Source of the DNA: an uncultured Lachnospiraceae bacterium
Lineage (GTDB): Bacteria > Bacillota > Clostridia > Lachnospirales > Lachnospiraceae
DNA: 64,000 nt
Reading direction: 5' to 3'
NCBI GenBank assembly: GCA_900319245.1
Contig: ONNQ01000002.1
Location: 62,001-126,000, forward strand
The translations under genes and the position numbers were made by a program. How positions within the stretch are numbered: position 1 is the stretch's first letter; each line of letters starts with the position of its first letter. The notes beneath the pieces are model-generated. The model did no database searches. It saw only the letters and a list, made by a program, of their open reading frames with translations, and was not told where the DNA came from. This document shows, piece by piece, positions 25,687-33,881 of this stretch.

Positions 25687-26913
25687 ATGAAGAAGATCAA
25701 AGGCGGCGTCACAGCAGCGCAGGGATTCGAGGCAGCTTCCGCGGCGGCGCATATTAAATATGAAGGCAGAACCGATATGGCGCTTGTCTACAGCAAAGCG
25801 CCCTGTGTGACAGCCGGCACCTTTACGACCAACGTCGTCAAGGCGGCGCCTGTCATCTGGGATCGCGATCTGGTATACAGCGGCGCGCCCGCCCATGCCG
25901 TGATCGTTAACTCCGGCATTGCCAACGCCTGCACCGGCCAGGAGGGCATGGAATACTGCAAACAGACAGCGCAGGAAGCGGCCGCCTGCCTGAACATTCC
26001 TGCGGATTCCGTTCTGGTGGGATCTACCGGCGTGATCGGCTTCCAGCTTCCCATGGACCGCGTGCGCGCCGGCGTCAGAATGCTGGCCGCAGCCAAGCGC
26101 CCCGGAATCGAAGCGGGCACAGAGGCTGCCAAAGCGATCATGACCACCGATACGATCCACAAGGAGACGGCCTACGAGATCGACCTTAGCGGTCACAAAG
26201 CCGTGATCGGCGGCATGGCCAAGGGGTCCGGCATGATCCACCCCAATATGTGCACCATGCTCTCATATGTGACGACAGATGCCGCGATCGAAAAGAGCCT
26301 TTTGCAGAAAGCGCTGAGCGAGATCGTCGCCGAGACCTTCAACATGATCTCGGTCGACGGCGATACGTCCACCAACGACACCCTTTTGGTCCTGGCGAAC
26401 GGCCTGGCCGGCAATCCCGTGATCGACGATCCGGAGAGCGGCGCATACGCAGCCTTTTATGAAGCGCTTCTTGCCGTTTGCAAAGAGCTGGCTATGAAGA
26501 TGGCCGGAGACGGCGAAGGCGCCACCAAACTGATCGAGACCAAGGTCATTCATGCGGACACCCTCGAGAATGCAAGGATCCTTGCAAAAAGCGTGATCAC
26601 CTCTAGTCTCACCAAGGCGGCTGTGTACGGCAGAGACGCCAACTGGGGCCGGGTCCTCTGTGCGCTGGGCTATTCCGGCGTGACCTTTGATCCGGAGCAT
26701 TGCGATCTGTATTTTGGCTCCGGCGACGACAAGCTGCTCATCTTCACAAACGGAAGCGCCGCCGATTACAGCGAGGAGAAGGCGACAGAACTTCTCTCCG
26801 GCGAGAAGGTGGAGATTCTGGCCGACATGCACATGGGCGATGCGGAAGCGACCGCCTGGGGATGCGATCTGACCTATGATTATGTAAAGATCAATGCCGA
26901 CTACCGGAGCTGA
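25687..26913 (+). CDS. argJ: Bifunctional glutamate N-acetyltransferase / amino-acid acetyltransferase
   Basis: This enzyme recycles the acetyl group from N-acetylornithine to glutamate and may also use acetyl-CoA. The 408-residue precursor is of the self-cleaving ArgJ type. The processing site reads [12 protein letters not shown] with the nucleophile Thr at residue 190; most members have Ala before this Thr, here it is Cys. Other family stretches are [38 protein letters not shown] and GRDANWGRV. Only three bases separate it from the GNAT gene. Confidence 0.95.
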   Translation: MKKIKGGVTAAQGFEAASAAAHIKYEGRTDMALVYSKAPCVTAGTFTTNVVKAAPVIWDRDLVYSGAPAHAVIVNSGIANACTGQEGMEYCKQTAQEAAACLNIPADSVLVGSTGVIGFQLPMDRVRAGVRMLAAAKRPGIEAGTEAAKAIMTTDTIHKETAYEIDLSGHKAVIGGMAKGSGMIHPNMCTMLSYVTTDAAIEKSLLQKALSEIVAETFNMISVDGDTSTNDTLLVLANGLAGNPVIDDPESGAYAAFYEALLAVCKELAMKMAGDGEGATKLIETKVIHADTLENARILAKSVITSSLTKAAVYGRDANWGRVLCALGYSGVTFDPEHCDLYFGSGDDKLLIFTNGSAADYSEEKATELLSGEKVEILADMHMGDAEATAWGCDLTYDYVKINADYRS

Positions 26914-26968
26914 TCCGGCAGCTGCAAACGGCCTTCATACAATAGTGATCAATGGAAGTGAGGTACAC

Positions 26969-27871
26969 ATGGAAACACATTTGAGCCGGGAACAGAGTGA
27001 AGCACAGCGGAAGGCCTCCGTACTGATCGAGGCGCTCCCCTATATACAGAAGTTTAACCGCAAGATCGTCGTGATCAAGTACGGCGGAAGCGCCATGAAC
27101 AATGAAGAGCTGCAGAGAAACGTGATCAAGGACGTGACGCTCTTAAAGCTGGTCGGCTTTAAGCCGATCATCGTGCACGGCGGCGGCAAGGCGATCAGCA
27201 AATGGGTCGCAAAAAGCGGCAAAGAAGCGCAGTTCATCGGCGGCCTGCGTGTCACAGACAAAGAGACCATGGAAATTGCCGAGATGGTCCTTGGAAAAGT
27301 CAATAAGGATCTGGTGCGCATGGTGGAAGAGCTCGGCGTCAAGGCGGTCGGCATCAGCGGCAAGGACGGAAAGCTTTTGACCGTCACCAAGAAGTACGCA
27401 GACGGCCAGGATATCGGCTATGTCGGCGAAGTCTGCCGGGTAAGGCCCAAGATCCTCTATGATCTTCTGGACAACGACTATCTTCCGATCGTTGCGCCGA
27501 TTGGCATGGATGACAACTATGACACCTACAATATCAATGCGGATGAAGCGGCGAGCGCTATCGCAAGATCTGTCAAAGCCGACAAGCTGGTCTATCTGAC
27601 CGATATCGCCGGTCTTTACAGGGACATCAACGATCCGTCCTCCTTCATCAACCGCATTACGATTGCGGAGGCGGAGCAGCTGATCGCGGACGGCCTCATC
27701 GGCGGCGGTATGCTGCCCAAGCTCACCAACTGCACGCAGGCTGTGCGCGGCGGCGTTCACAGAGTCCATATTCTGGACGGACGCATTCCCCATAGTATGC
27801 TTCTGGAGTTCTTCACAGAGAAGGGTATTGGAACCATGTTCCATCTCAAATCCGATACGGATATGCAGTAA
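26969..27871 (+). CDS. argB: Acetylglutamate kinase
   Basis: This enzyme phosphorylates N-acetylglutamate, the second step of arginine synthesis. The 300-residue amino-acid-kinase fold shows [34 protein letters not shown] and [12 protein letters not shown], then [10 protein letters not shown]. The Met at 26969 follows GAGGT; the open frame extends 25 codons further up, but that stretch is unlike the family and overlaps the argJ end. Confidence 0.95.
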   Translation: METHLSREQSEAQRKASVLIEALPYIQKFNRKIVVIKYGGSAMNNEELQRNVIKDVTLLKLVGFKPIIVHGGGKAISKWVAKSGKEAQFIGGLRVTDKETMEIAEMVLGKVNKDLVRMVEELGVKAVGISGKDGKLLTVTKKYADGQDIGYVGEVCRVRPKILYDLLDNDYLPIVAPIGMDDNYDTYNINADEAASAIARSVKADKLVYLTDIAGLYRDINDPSSFINRITIAEAEQLIADGLIGGGMLPKLTNCTQAVRGGVHRVHILDGRIPHSMLLEFFTEKGIGTMFHLKSDTDMQ

Positions 27872-27940
27872 TCATGGCGCGCTAACAGATCCCTGACCGG
27901 TATGATCCGAGGGAGATTGTCAATAAAAGGAGCCAAAACA

Positions 27941-29140
27941 ATGACGATGAAATCGATGATCGAGCAGGCCGAGCAGGATCTGCTCCACACATATAATCGC
28001 TATCAGATTGTTCTTGATCATGGAGAGGACGTATATCTCTATGATGTGGAAGGGAAAAAGTATCTTGATTTTATGTCCGGGATCGGCGTATTCGCACTGG
28101 GATACAGCAACGAATCCTATCAAAATGCGCTCAAGGAGCAGATTGGAAAGATCCTTCATACCTCCAACTACTTCTACAACGAACCTGCCATCAAGGCGGC
28201 CCACCGGATCAAAGAGATCAGCGGCATGGACCGGGTCTTTTTTGCCAACTCCGGCGCAGAGGCAGTGGAAGGTGCGCTGAAAGCCGCCATCAAATACGCC
28301 TATTTAAAGGATAGCGCCTCCGATCACCAGGTAATCGCACTGGAGCACTCCTTCCACGGACGCACCTACGGCGCGCTGTCTGTCACCGGCAACAGCCATT
28401 ACAGAGAGGCGTTCGGCGCTATGCCCTGTGAGGCGCGTTTTGCCAAGATGAACGACATGGACAGCATTCTGAACGCGCTGACGGACAAGACCTGCGCCAT
28501 CATCATGGAGGTGGTACAGGGCGAAGGCGGTATTGTTCCGGCCAGGGAGGAATTCCTGCGCGCCGTGAGAGACCTCTGCAACGAGCGGGATATTCTTCTG
28601 ATCTTTGACGAAGTGCAGTGCGGCATGGGCCGTACCGGCTATATGTATGCATGGCAGAAGTTTGGCATCAAGCCTGACATCATGACCAGTGCCAAGGCAC
28701 TTGGCTGCGGCATTCCTGTCGGCGCCTTTATGATGACCCAGAAAGTGGCAGACCATTCCCTGACAAGCGGCGATCACGGCACCACGTATGGCGGCAATCC
28801 GCTGGCCTGCGCGGCTGTCAACGCAGTGCTGGACCAGTATGAAACGCTGCAGATCACCAGTCACGTGCGTGAGACTGCGCCCTACTTGGAGAAAAAGCTG
28901 GATGAACTGGTGGCCAAATATGACTACTGCATCGAGCGCCGCGGTCGCGGCTTCATGCAGGGCGTCGTCTGCAAGGGACCTGTCAAAGATATCATTGCAA
29001 AAGCTATGGACAAGGGTCTCATCCTGATCAACGCCGGCGCGGACATCATCCGTATTCTGCCGCCGCTCGTGATCACCGAAAAAGAGATCGATGAGATGGC
29101 TTCGATCCTCGACGCCGCGTTCAGCGCTGTCTGTGCCTGA
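27941..29140 (+). CDS. argD: Acetylornithine aminotransferase
   Basis: This is a PLP enzyme that converts N-acetylglutamate semialdehyde to N-acetylornithine. The 399-residue class-III aminotransferase shows NYFYNEPAIKAA near the N-terminus, FFANSGAEAVEGALKAA, FHGRTYGAL, LIFDEVQCGMGRTG and the PLP lysine in TSAKALGCGIPVGAFM. AAAAGGAG (27925-27932) lies eight bases before the ATG. It is the last gene of the operon. argC, argF and argH are not in the window. Confidence 0.95.
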   Translation: MTMKSMIEQAEQDLLHTYNRYQIVLDHGEDVYLYDVEGKKYLDFMSGIGVFALGYSNESYQNALKEQIGKILHTSNYFYNEPAIKAAHRIKEISGMDRVFFANSGAEAVEGALKAAIKYAYLKDSASDHQVIALEHSFHGRTYGALSVTGNSHYREAFGAMPCEARFAKMNDMDSILNALTDKTCAIIMEVVQGEGGIVPAREEFLRAVRDLCNERDILLIFDEVQCGMGRTGYMYAWQKFGIKPDIMTSAKALGCGIPVGAFMMTQKVADHSLTSGDHGTTYGGNPLACAAVNAVLDQYETLQITSHVRETAPYLEKKLDELVAKYDYCIERRGRGFMQGVVCKGPVKDIIAKAMDKGLILINAGADIIRILPPLVITEKEIDEMASILDAAFSAVCA

Positions 29141-29164
29141 CCATAGAATTTAATAATGTTTACA

Positions 29165-29210
29165 AAAAATCTCCACGCTATGCGGCTTCGCCCATATTGT
29201 GGAGATTTTT
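29165..29210 (+). terminator. Intrinsic terminator of the arg operon
   Basis: AAAAATCTCCAC (29165-29176) pairs perfectly with GTGGAGATTTTT (29199-29210). A smaller GGC/GCC hairpin sits in the loop. Confidence 0.88.
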
Positions 29211-29283
29211 GAATATATAACAATATTTGGTATGTATGGGATCCATACGCACAAAAAATAGTGGGGCAAAAAAAGAATTAATC

Positions 29284-29312
29284 TTGTAAAATATTACAGC
29301 AATGATTACAAT
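29284..29312 (+). promoter_or_regulatory. Sigma-A promoter of the comEA-led unit
   Basis: TTGTAA (29284-29289), a 17-base spacer and TACAAT (29307-29312) lie 44 bases before the comEA start. Confidence 0.6.
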
Positions 29313-29356
29313 AATGTTGTCGCATAGCGGGTCTCTTTGATAGGAAGGGGACAACT

Positions 29357-30019
29357 ATGCAATCTCGTCTTATATTTTCATTAATATCAAAGCCAATAAT
29401 TGTAATATCTTTCATTCTTCTTGCCACGGTTTGGATCTGTTCCGGATGCGGGAGAAAAGAAGAAGCGGAAGGCTTTATGGATACCGGATACGAGCAGGAG
29501 ATGCGCGGGACACCGGATGAAACGAGCGGCCTTGACGGCACAAGCGAAGAAGCGGAAGCTCCCTCCAGCGTGTGTGTGTTTGTATGCGGCGCTGTGGCGC
29601 ACGAAGGTGTCTATCGACTTAAAGATGGCGCCAGGCTGATCGACGCTGTGAATGCAGCCGGCGGCTTTTCGAAGGATGCGGACAGGACGTACATCAATCT
29701 GGCTGAATATGTGTATGACACGCAGCGAATCGAAGTGCCGACGCTGGAAGAAGCGCAGAGCATGCGTGACGAGGGCCGTTCCGACCAGGGCGCACCGGGC
29801 CGTTCGGATGGAATCAGCGCAGACGGACGCGTCAACATCAATCACGCCGGGAAAGAGGACCTTATGACACTCCCCGGGATTGGTGAAAGTAAAGCGGACC
29901 GGATCATTGCGTACAGACAGGCGCATGGGGATTTCACCGCCTGTGAAGAGGTGATGAACGTCAACGGAATCGGTGAAGCGATGTATGAAAATATAAAAGA
30001 TTATATAACCGTGGATTGA
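29357..30019 (+). CDS. comEA: ComEA-like DNA-binding lipoprotein (SLBB plus helix-hairpin-helix)
   Basis: ComEA binds incoming DNA at the outer face of the membrane during transformation. This 220-residue protein has an N-terminal hydrophobic segment ending in CSGC, a plausible lipobox. An acidic linker follows, then an SLBB domain (about 70-125; FVCGAVAHEGVYRLKDGARL), a Ser/Arg/Gly linker and a C-terminal double helix-hairpin-helix (VNINHAGKEDLMTLPGIGES, then NGIGEAMYENIKDYI). AAGGGGAC precedes the ATG. A two-component system follows 66 bases later, and comEC lies 3.9 kb downstream. Confidence 0.88.
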   Translation: MQSRLIFSLISKPIIVISFILLATVWICSGCGRKEEAEGFMDTGYEQEMRGTPDETSGLDGTSEEAEAPSSVCVFVCGAVAHEGVYRLKDGARLIDAVNAAGGFSKDADRTYINLAEYVYDTQRIEVPTLEEAQSMRDEGRSDQGAPGRSDGISADGRVNINHAGKEDLMTLPGIGESKADRIIAYRQAHGDFTACEEVMNVNGIGEAMYENIKDYITVD

Positions 30020-30085
30020 TTGTATTATGAGCGAATACCGGAGCGCGTGGAATCCGGATGTAAGATAATAAGAGAGGAGAAATGA

Positions 30086-30790
30086 ATGGCAACGAAGGTT
30101 CTCGTGGTTGATGACGAAAAGATGATCGTAAAAGGTATACGATTCAGTCTTCTGCAGGATGGGTATGAAGTTGATACGGCGTATGATGGAGACGAAGCGC
30201 TCCAGAAGGCAACGGACAACAAGTACGACATCATTCTGCTTGACGTGATGCTTCCCAAGCATTCCGGACTGGAAGTGCTGCAGCAGATCAGAGAATTCTC
30301 CTCTGTTCCCGTGATCATGCTGACCGCAAAGGGAGAAGATATGGACAAGATCCTGGGCCTTGACTACGGCGCAGACGACTATATCACAAAGCCCTTCAAT
30401 ATTTTGGAAGTAAAGGCCAGGATCAAAGCGATCATCCGAAGAGTGGCGGGCAGCCGCAAAGAAAAGTCGGAAGAAGAAGAGCGGATCCTTGAAAACGGCG
30501 ACCTGCGGATGGATTTTGACAATCGCAGGGTCAGCGTAGCCGGCAAAGAAATCAATCTGACCAGTAAGGAATTCGAGCTTCTTGAGCTTCTTGCCACGCA
30601 TCCCGGCAAAGTATACAGCCGTTCGATGCTTTTGCAGACTGTTTGGGGCAAGGATTACCCCGGTGATGTGAGAACAGTGGATGTTCACATCAGAAGACTT
30701 CGCGAAAAGGTGGAGCCCAACGCATCCGAGCCTGTCTATGTACAGACCAAGTGGGGCGTAGGCTATTACTTCAGACAAAATGACAGATAA
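30086..30790 (+). CDS. OmpR/PhoB-family response regulator
   Basis: This is a 234-residue transcription regulator with a receiver domain (about 1-120) and a winged-helix DNA-binding domain (about 135-232). The phospho-acceptor is Asp53 in IILLDVMLPKHSG, with the acidic pair VVDDEK at the N-terminus, the conserved LTAKGED Thr and Lys in ITKPFN. The effector domain has LTSKEFELLELLATHPGKVY and TVDVHIRRLREKVEP. It overlaps the kinase gene by 11 bases, so the two are one signalling pair. Targets are unknown. Confidence 0.95.
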   Translation: MATKVLVVDDEKMIVKGIRFSLLQDGYEVDTAYDGDEALQKATDNKYDIILLDVMLPKHSGLEVLQQIREFSSVPVIMLTAKGEDMDKILGLDYGADDYITKPFNILEVKARIKAIIRRVAGSRKEKSEEEERILENGDLRMDFDNRRVSVAGKEINLTSKEFELLELLATHPGKVYSRSMLLQTVWGKDYPGDVRTVDVHIRRLREKVEPNASEPVYVQTKWGVGYYFRQNDR

Positions 30791-32654
30791 GCTCAAAGAG
30801 CTGATCCGGAAATTCTCAGTGGTCCGAAGTCTGAGAATGAGGCTGTTCATAATCTTCTTCGTAGTGGGACTTGTACCTTGCGTCATCCTGCATTACGGGA
30901 TCTTAAGCAATTATGAGTCGCGAGCCGTGGAGGTCAGAACCGAGGAAGTAGAGACGCATCTGCGTGCGCTGGCCAATCATCTGATCAGTTACGACTATCT
31001 GACCGATCAGTCTTCTGAACTGATCGGCGCTGAACTTGCCGAATTCTCAGCACTCTATGACGGGCGCATCCTGGTGATCAGTGATCACCTCAAGGTAATG
31101 AAGGACACCTATTCCATGTCGGATGGTAAGACGATCGTCTCACCGGATGTGGTCAAATGTCTGCTGCAGGGTAATACGGGAAGTACTTCCAACTATGACC
31201 GGCGCGACGGCTTTATCGAAATTGTGACACCGATCATAGAGACCATTTACACAGACAGCAGGTCCGATAACGAAGAATCTTCACTGGATGTCTCCGGCGA
31301 GGAAGTCGTAAAGGGCGTTCTACTAGCTAGCGTTTCAACCGTCTCAATCAGGAATACACTGGGAATCCTCAGCCGGAAGGCAATGCTCCTGGAAGTGATC
31401 CTGATTTTGGCGGTTTTATTAATTTCATTAGTTCTATCCACTGTTCTGATGAGACCGTTTGAAAAGCTTTCCGGAGAAATATCCGCAGTGAAAGCAGGGT
31501 ATTCCACCGATCCCATTAAAGCGCCGGCTTTTTTGGAGACAGAACACATTGCGGATGCGTTCAATCAGGTGCTGGCGCGTATGAACGCGTTGGATGAATC
31601 CAGGCAGGAATTCGTCTCCAACGTGTCCCATGAGCTCAAGACGCCTATGACCTCTATGAAGGTCCTGGCCGATTCCCTGCTGCAGATGGACAATGCGCCC
31701 GTGGAAATGTACCGCGAGTTCATGGAAGATATCAAAAATGAGGTGGACAGAGAGAACCAGATCATTACGGAACTGCTCACGCTTGTCCGCATGGACCGCA
31801 AAGACTCCAAGCTGAACATTAAGGAGTGCAATGTCAATGAAATGTGCGAACTGATCCTGAAAAGAGTCAGGCCCATCGCACAGAAGCGGGATATTGAGCT
31901 GACCATGGTCAGTATGAGAGAAGTATATGCGGAAATCGATGAGACCAAGATGATCATGGTCATCACCAATCTTGTGGAGAACGCAGTCAAATATAACCGG
32001 GATCACGGCAAAGTGCGCTTGACCATCAATGCGGATCCCTATAATTTCTATATCAGCGTAGAGGATACCGGCGTTGGTATCCCGCAGGATTCCCTCGACA
32101 AGATCTATGAGCGGTTCTACCGGGTCGACAAATCAAGATCGAGAGAGGTCGGCGGTACGGGTCTTGGTCTTTCTATTACAAAGAGCATTATCCTGCAGCA
32201 CCACGGAGCCATCGACGTGCAGAGTATTCTCGGTGAAGGGACCAAGTTTACCGTGACTGTGCCGCTCACCTATGTCGTGCATCCTGTTGAACTTCGCAGG
32301 CAGCGCGGACGCGTGCGCAGGTCGAATGCGGACGCTGCGGTCACACGTTCCCGGAAGACGACGGCAAATCCTGCCGGCAAGAACACGACCGGAACGGCCG
32401 CCAAAAAGAAATCCGCCAAAAATCGACCGGCTTCCTCCGGCGCATCCGGTAAAAAGGCTGCGGGTGCGAAAGCGCCTTCTGCAAAAGCGCCTTCTGCAAA
32501 AAAAGCAGGCCGTACAGCGTCCGGTGCGAGCACTTCAACAGGCAAGACAGCCGGCGCAAGGCCTTCCGGCACGAAAGCGTCTGTCGGCAAGGCGAAGGGC
32601 AGAAAACCGGTTCCGAATACGCCCAAACCAGAAGATCACAAGGAGAAAGTTTGA
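30780..32654 (+). CDS. Membrane sensor histidine kinase with histone-H1-like C-terminal tail
   Basis: This is a 624-residue sensor kinase. It has one membrane span near residues 20-42, an extracellular sensor region (about 43-200), a second span near 201-222 and a HAMP-like region. The kinase core has phospho-acceptor His284 in VSNVSHELKTPMTSM, N-box NLVENAVKYN, DTGVGIP and GGTGLGLSI. The fold ends near residue 500; about 120 further residues are almost only Lys, Ala, Ser, Gly, Pro, Thr and Arg (for example AKAPSAKAPSAKKAGR), like a histone-H1 tail. Such a tail is not normal for this family. The stop overlaps the TTG start of the next gene. Confidence 0.93.
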   Translation: MTDKLKELIRKFSVVRSLRMRLFIIFFVVGLVPCVILHYGILSNYESRAVEVRTEEVETHLRALANHLISYDYLTDQSSELIGAELAEFSALYDGRILVISDHLKVMKDTYSMSDGKTIVSPDVVKCLLQGNTGSTSNYDRRDGFIEIVTPIIETIYTDSRSDNEESSLDVSGEEVVKGVLLASVSTVSIRNTLGILSRKAMLLEVILILAVLLISLVLSTVLMRPFEKLSGEISAVKAGYSTDPIKAPAFLETEHIADAFNQVLARMNALDESRQEFVSNVSHELKTPMTSMKVLADSLLQMDNAPVEMYREFMEDIKNEVDRENQIITELLTLVRMDRKDSKLNIKECNVNEMCELILKRVRPIAQKRDIELTMVSMREVYAEIDETKMIMVITNLVENAVKYNRDHGKVRLTINADPYNFYISVEDTGVGIPQDSLDKIYERFYRVDKSRSREVGGTGLGLSITKSIILQHHGAIDVQSILGEGTKFTVTVPLTYVVHPVELRRQRGRVRRSNADAAVTRSRKTTANPAGKNTTGTAAKKKSAKNRPASSGASGKKAAGAKAPSAKAPSAKKAGRTASGASTSTGKTAGARPSGTKASVGKAKGRKPVPNTPKPEDHKEKV

Positions 32655-33586
32655 AACGAAGAACAGGTCTTTGTCTTACAATACTAATACTGTGTCTTTT
32701 CATGAGCGCGTGCGGCCGAAAAGGAGCCGATAAGAGCGGCATCAGAGTCTACTATCTGAACAAAGCGGATCACGCCCTGCAGGAGCAGAACTATACGCCT
32801 GAGGCGGATGACCGCGAGCGGATCATTGAAGAACTGATTGCCAAACTCTGCATCCAGCCCAAAGAGATGACGCTTCGCGCGCCGGTCACAGATTTCCGTC
32901 TCCTCTCCAGTGAGACAAGGGGCCGTATCGTGACGCTCAATTTCTCGCCCGAATATTATGACTTGAGCGCTGTAGAAGAGGTCCTGACGCGCACGGCGAT
33001 CGTCAATACCATGTGCAGTTTTTCGGAGATTGACGGCGTCTATTTTCTGGTCGATGGGAAGAAGTTTCACGACGCGGACGGAGAAGAACCCGGGATCATG
33101 GAGCCCGACCAGTTCATCTATAACTCCTATATGGAAATGCGCAATTATGAAAGAGTGCGGCTCCATCTCTATTTTGCCAACGAGAGCGGCGACAGGCTTG
33201 TTGACGCATACCGAACCGTCGTTTATAACAGCAATATGCCGCTGGAGCGGATTGTTCTGGAGCAGGTCATTGAGGGGCCCAACGGCAATTTCGCCTATCC
33301 GACGATCAGCCGTGAGACCAAGGTCATCAATGTGACGACGAGAGACCGGATCTGCTATGTCAATCTCAGCAGCGATTTCCAGAACGGCCATCCGGACGTC
33401 CTGGCGCAGACGGCCCTCTATTCCATCGTCAACTCATTGTGTGAACTGCCGAGCATTGAGGCCGTGCAGATCTCTGTGGACGGGCAGCCCGATACCGTTT
33501 TCATGGAGTCCATTTCGCTTGCCGGTAATTTCCGCATGAATGAGGACATTGTGGAAGGACAGCCGGAGGAGAAGACAGAAGAGTAA
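32651..33586 (+). CDS. GerMN-domain lipoprotein
   Basis: This is a 311-residue exported lipoprotein. Translation starts at TTG, overlapping the kinase stop (TTGA), with AAGGAGA just upstream. The signal peptide ends in the lipobox LFMSAC. Two GerMN-like repeats follow: about 30-145 (IRVYYLNKADHAL... VNTMCSFSEIDGVYFLVDG) and about 165-290 (VRLHLYFANESGDRLV... IVNSLCELPSIEAVQISVDG). GerMN proteins occur in spore germination and at the cell surface. The kinase, regulator and this lipoprotein form one translationally coupled unit, resembling a sensor with an accessory lipoprotein. Confidence 0.87.
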   Translation: MKRRTGLCLTILILCLFMSACGRKGADKSGIRVYYLNKADHALQEQNYTPEADDRERIIEELIAKLCIQPKEMTLRAPVTDFRLLSSETRGRIVTLNFSPEYYDLSAVEEVLTRTAIVNTMCSFSEIDGVYFLVDGKKFHDADGEEPGIMEPDQFIYNSYMEMRNYERVRLHLYFANESGDRLVDAYRTVVYNSNMPLERIVLEQVIEGPNGNFAYPTISRETKVINVTTRDRICYVNLSSDFQNGHPDVLAQTALYSIVNSLCELPSIEAVQISVDGQPDTVFMESISLAGNFRMNEDIVEGQPEEKTEE

Positions 33587-33628
33587 CCCGTGCATGAACT
33601 GCATATATAGGCAAAACACGATTACAGC

Positions 33629-33675
33629 AGCCGCTGCGAAAGGTCCATCAGGATCCTGCCGCGCGGCTTTTTTTA
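33629..33675 (+). terminator. Intrinsic terminator after the GerMN gene
   Basis: AGCCGC (33629-33634) pairs with GCGGCT (33663-33668), followed by a T-run to 33674. The 28-base loop could hold further pairing. The rest of the 295-base gap (33587-33881) shows no gene; TTGCAA at 33715 with TGTAAT at 33741 is only a weak promoter (20-base spacer). Confidence 0.7.
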
Positions 33676-33881
33676 TGTGTACCCGCGCACGCGTCAAAGT
33701 CCCTTTCGCAAGTCTTGCAAAACCGCGCAGATTGTCTTACTGTAATCATATCGGGGCCGTTCGACCCGCACCGACGCCGGATCCGGCAGAGGAAACCCCC
33801 TATAAAACAAGATAAAACGATACGAAACGAGTAGATCTTTACTCCGCACATTCGAATTACGATTCGAGGAGGAGAAAACGA

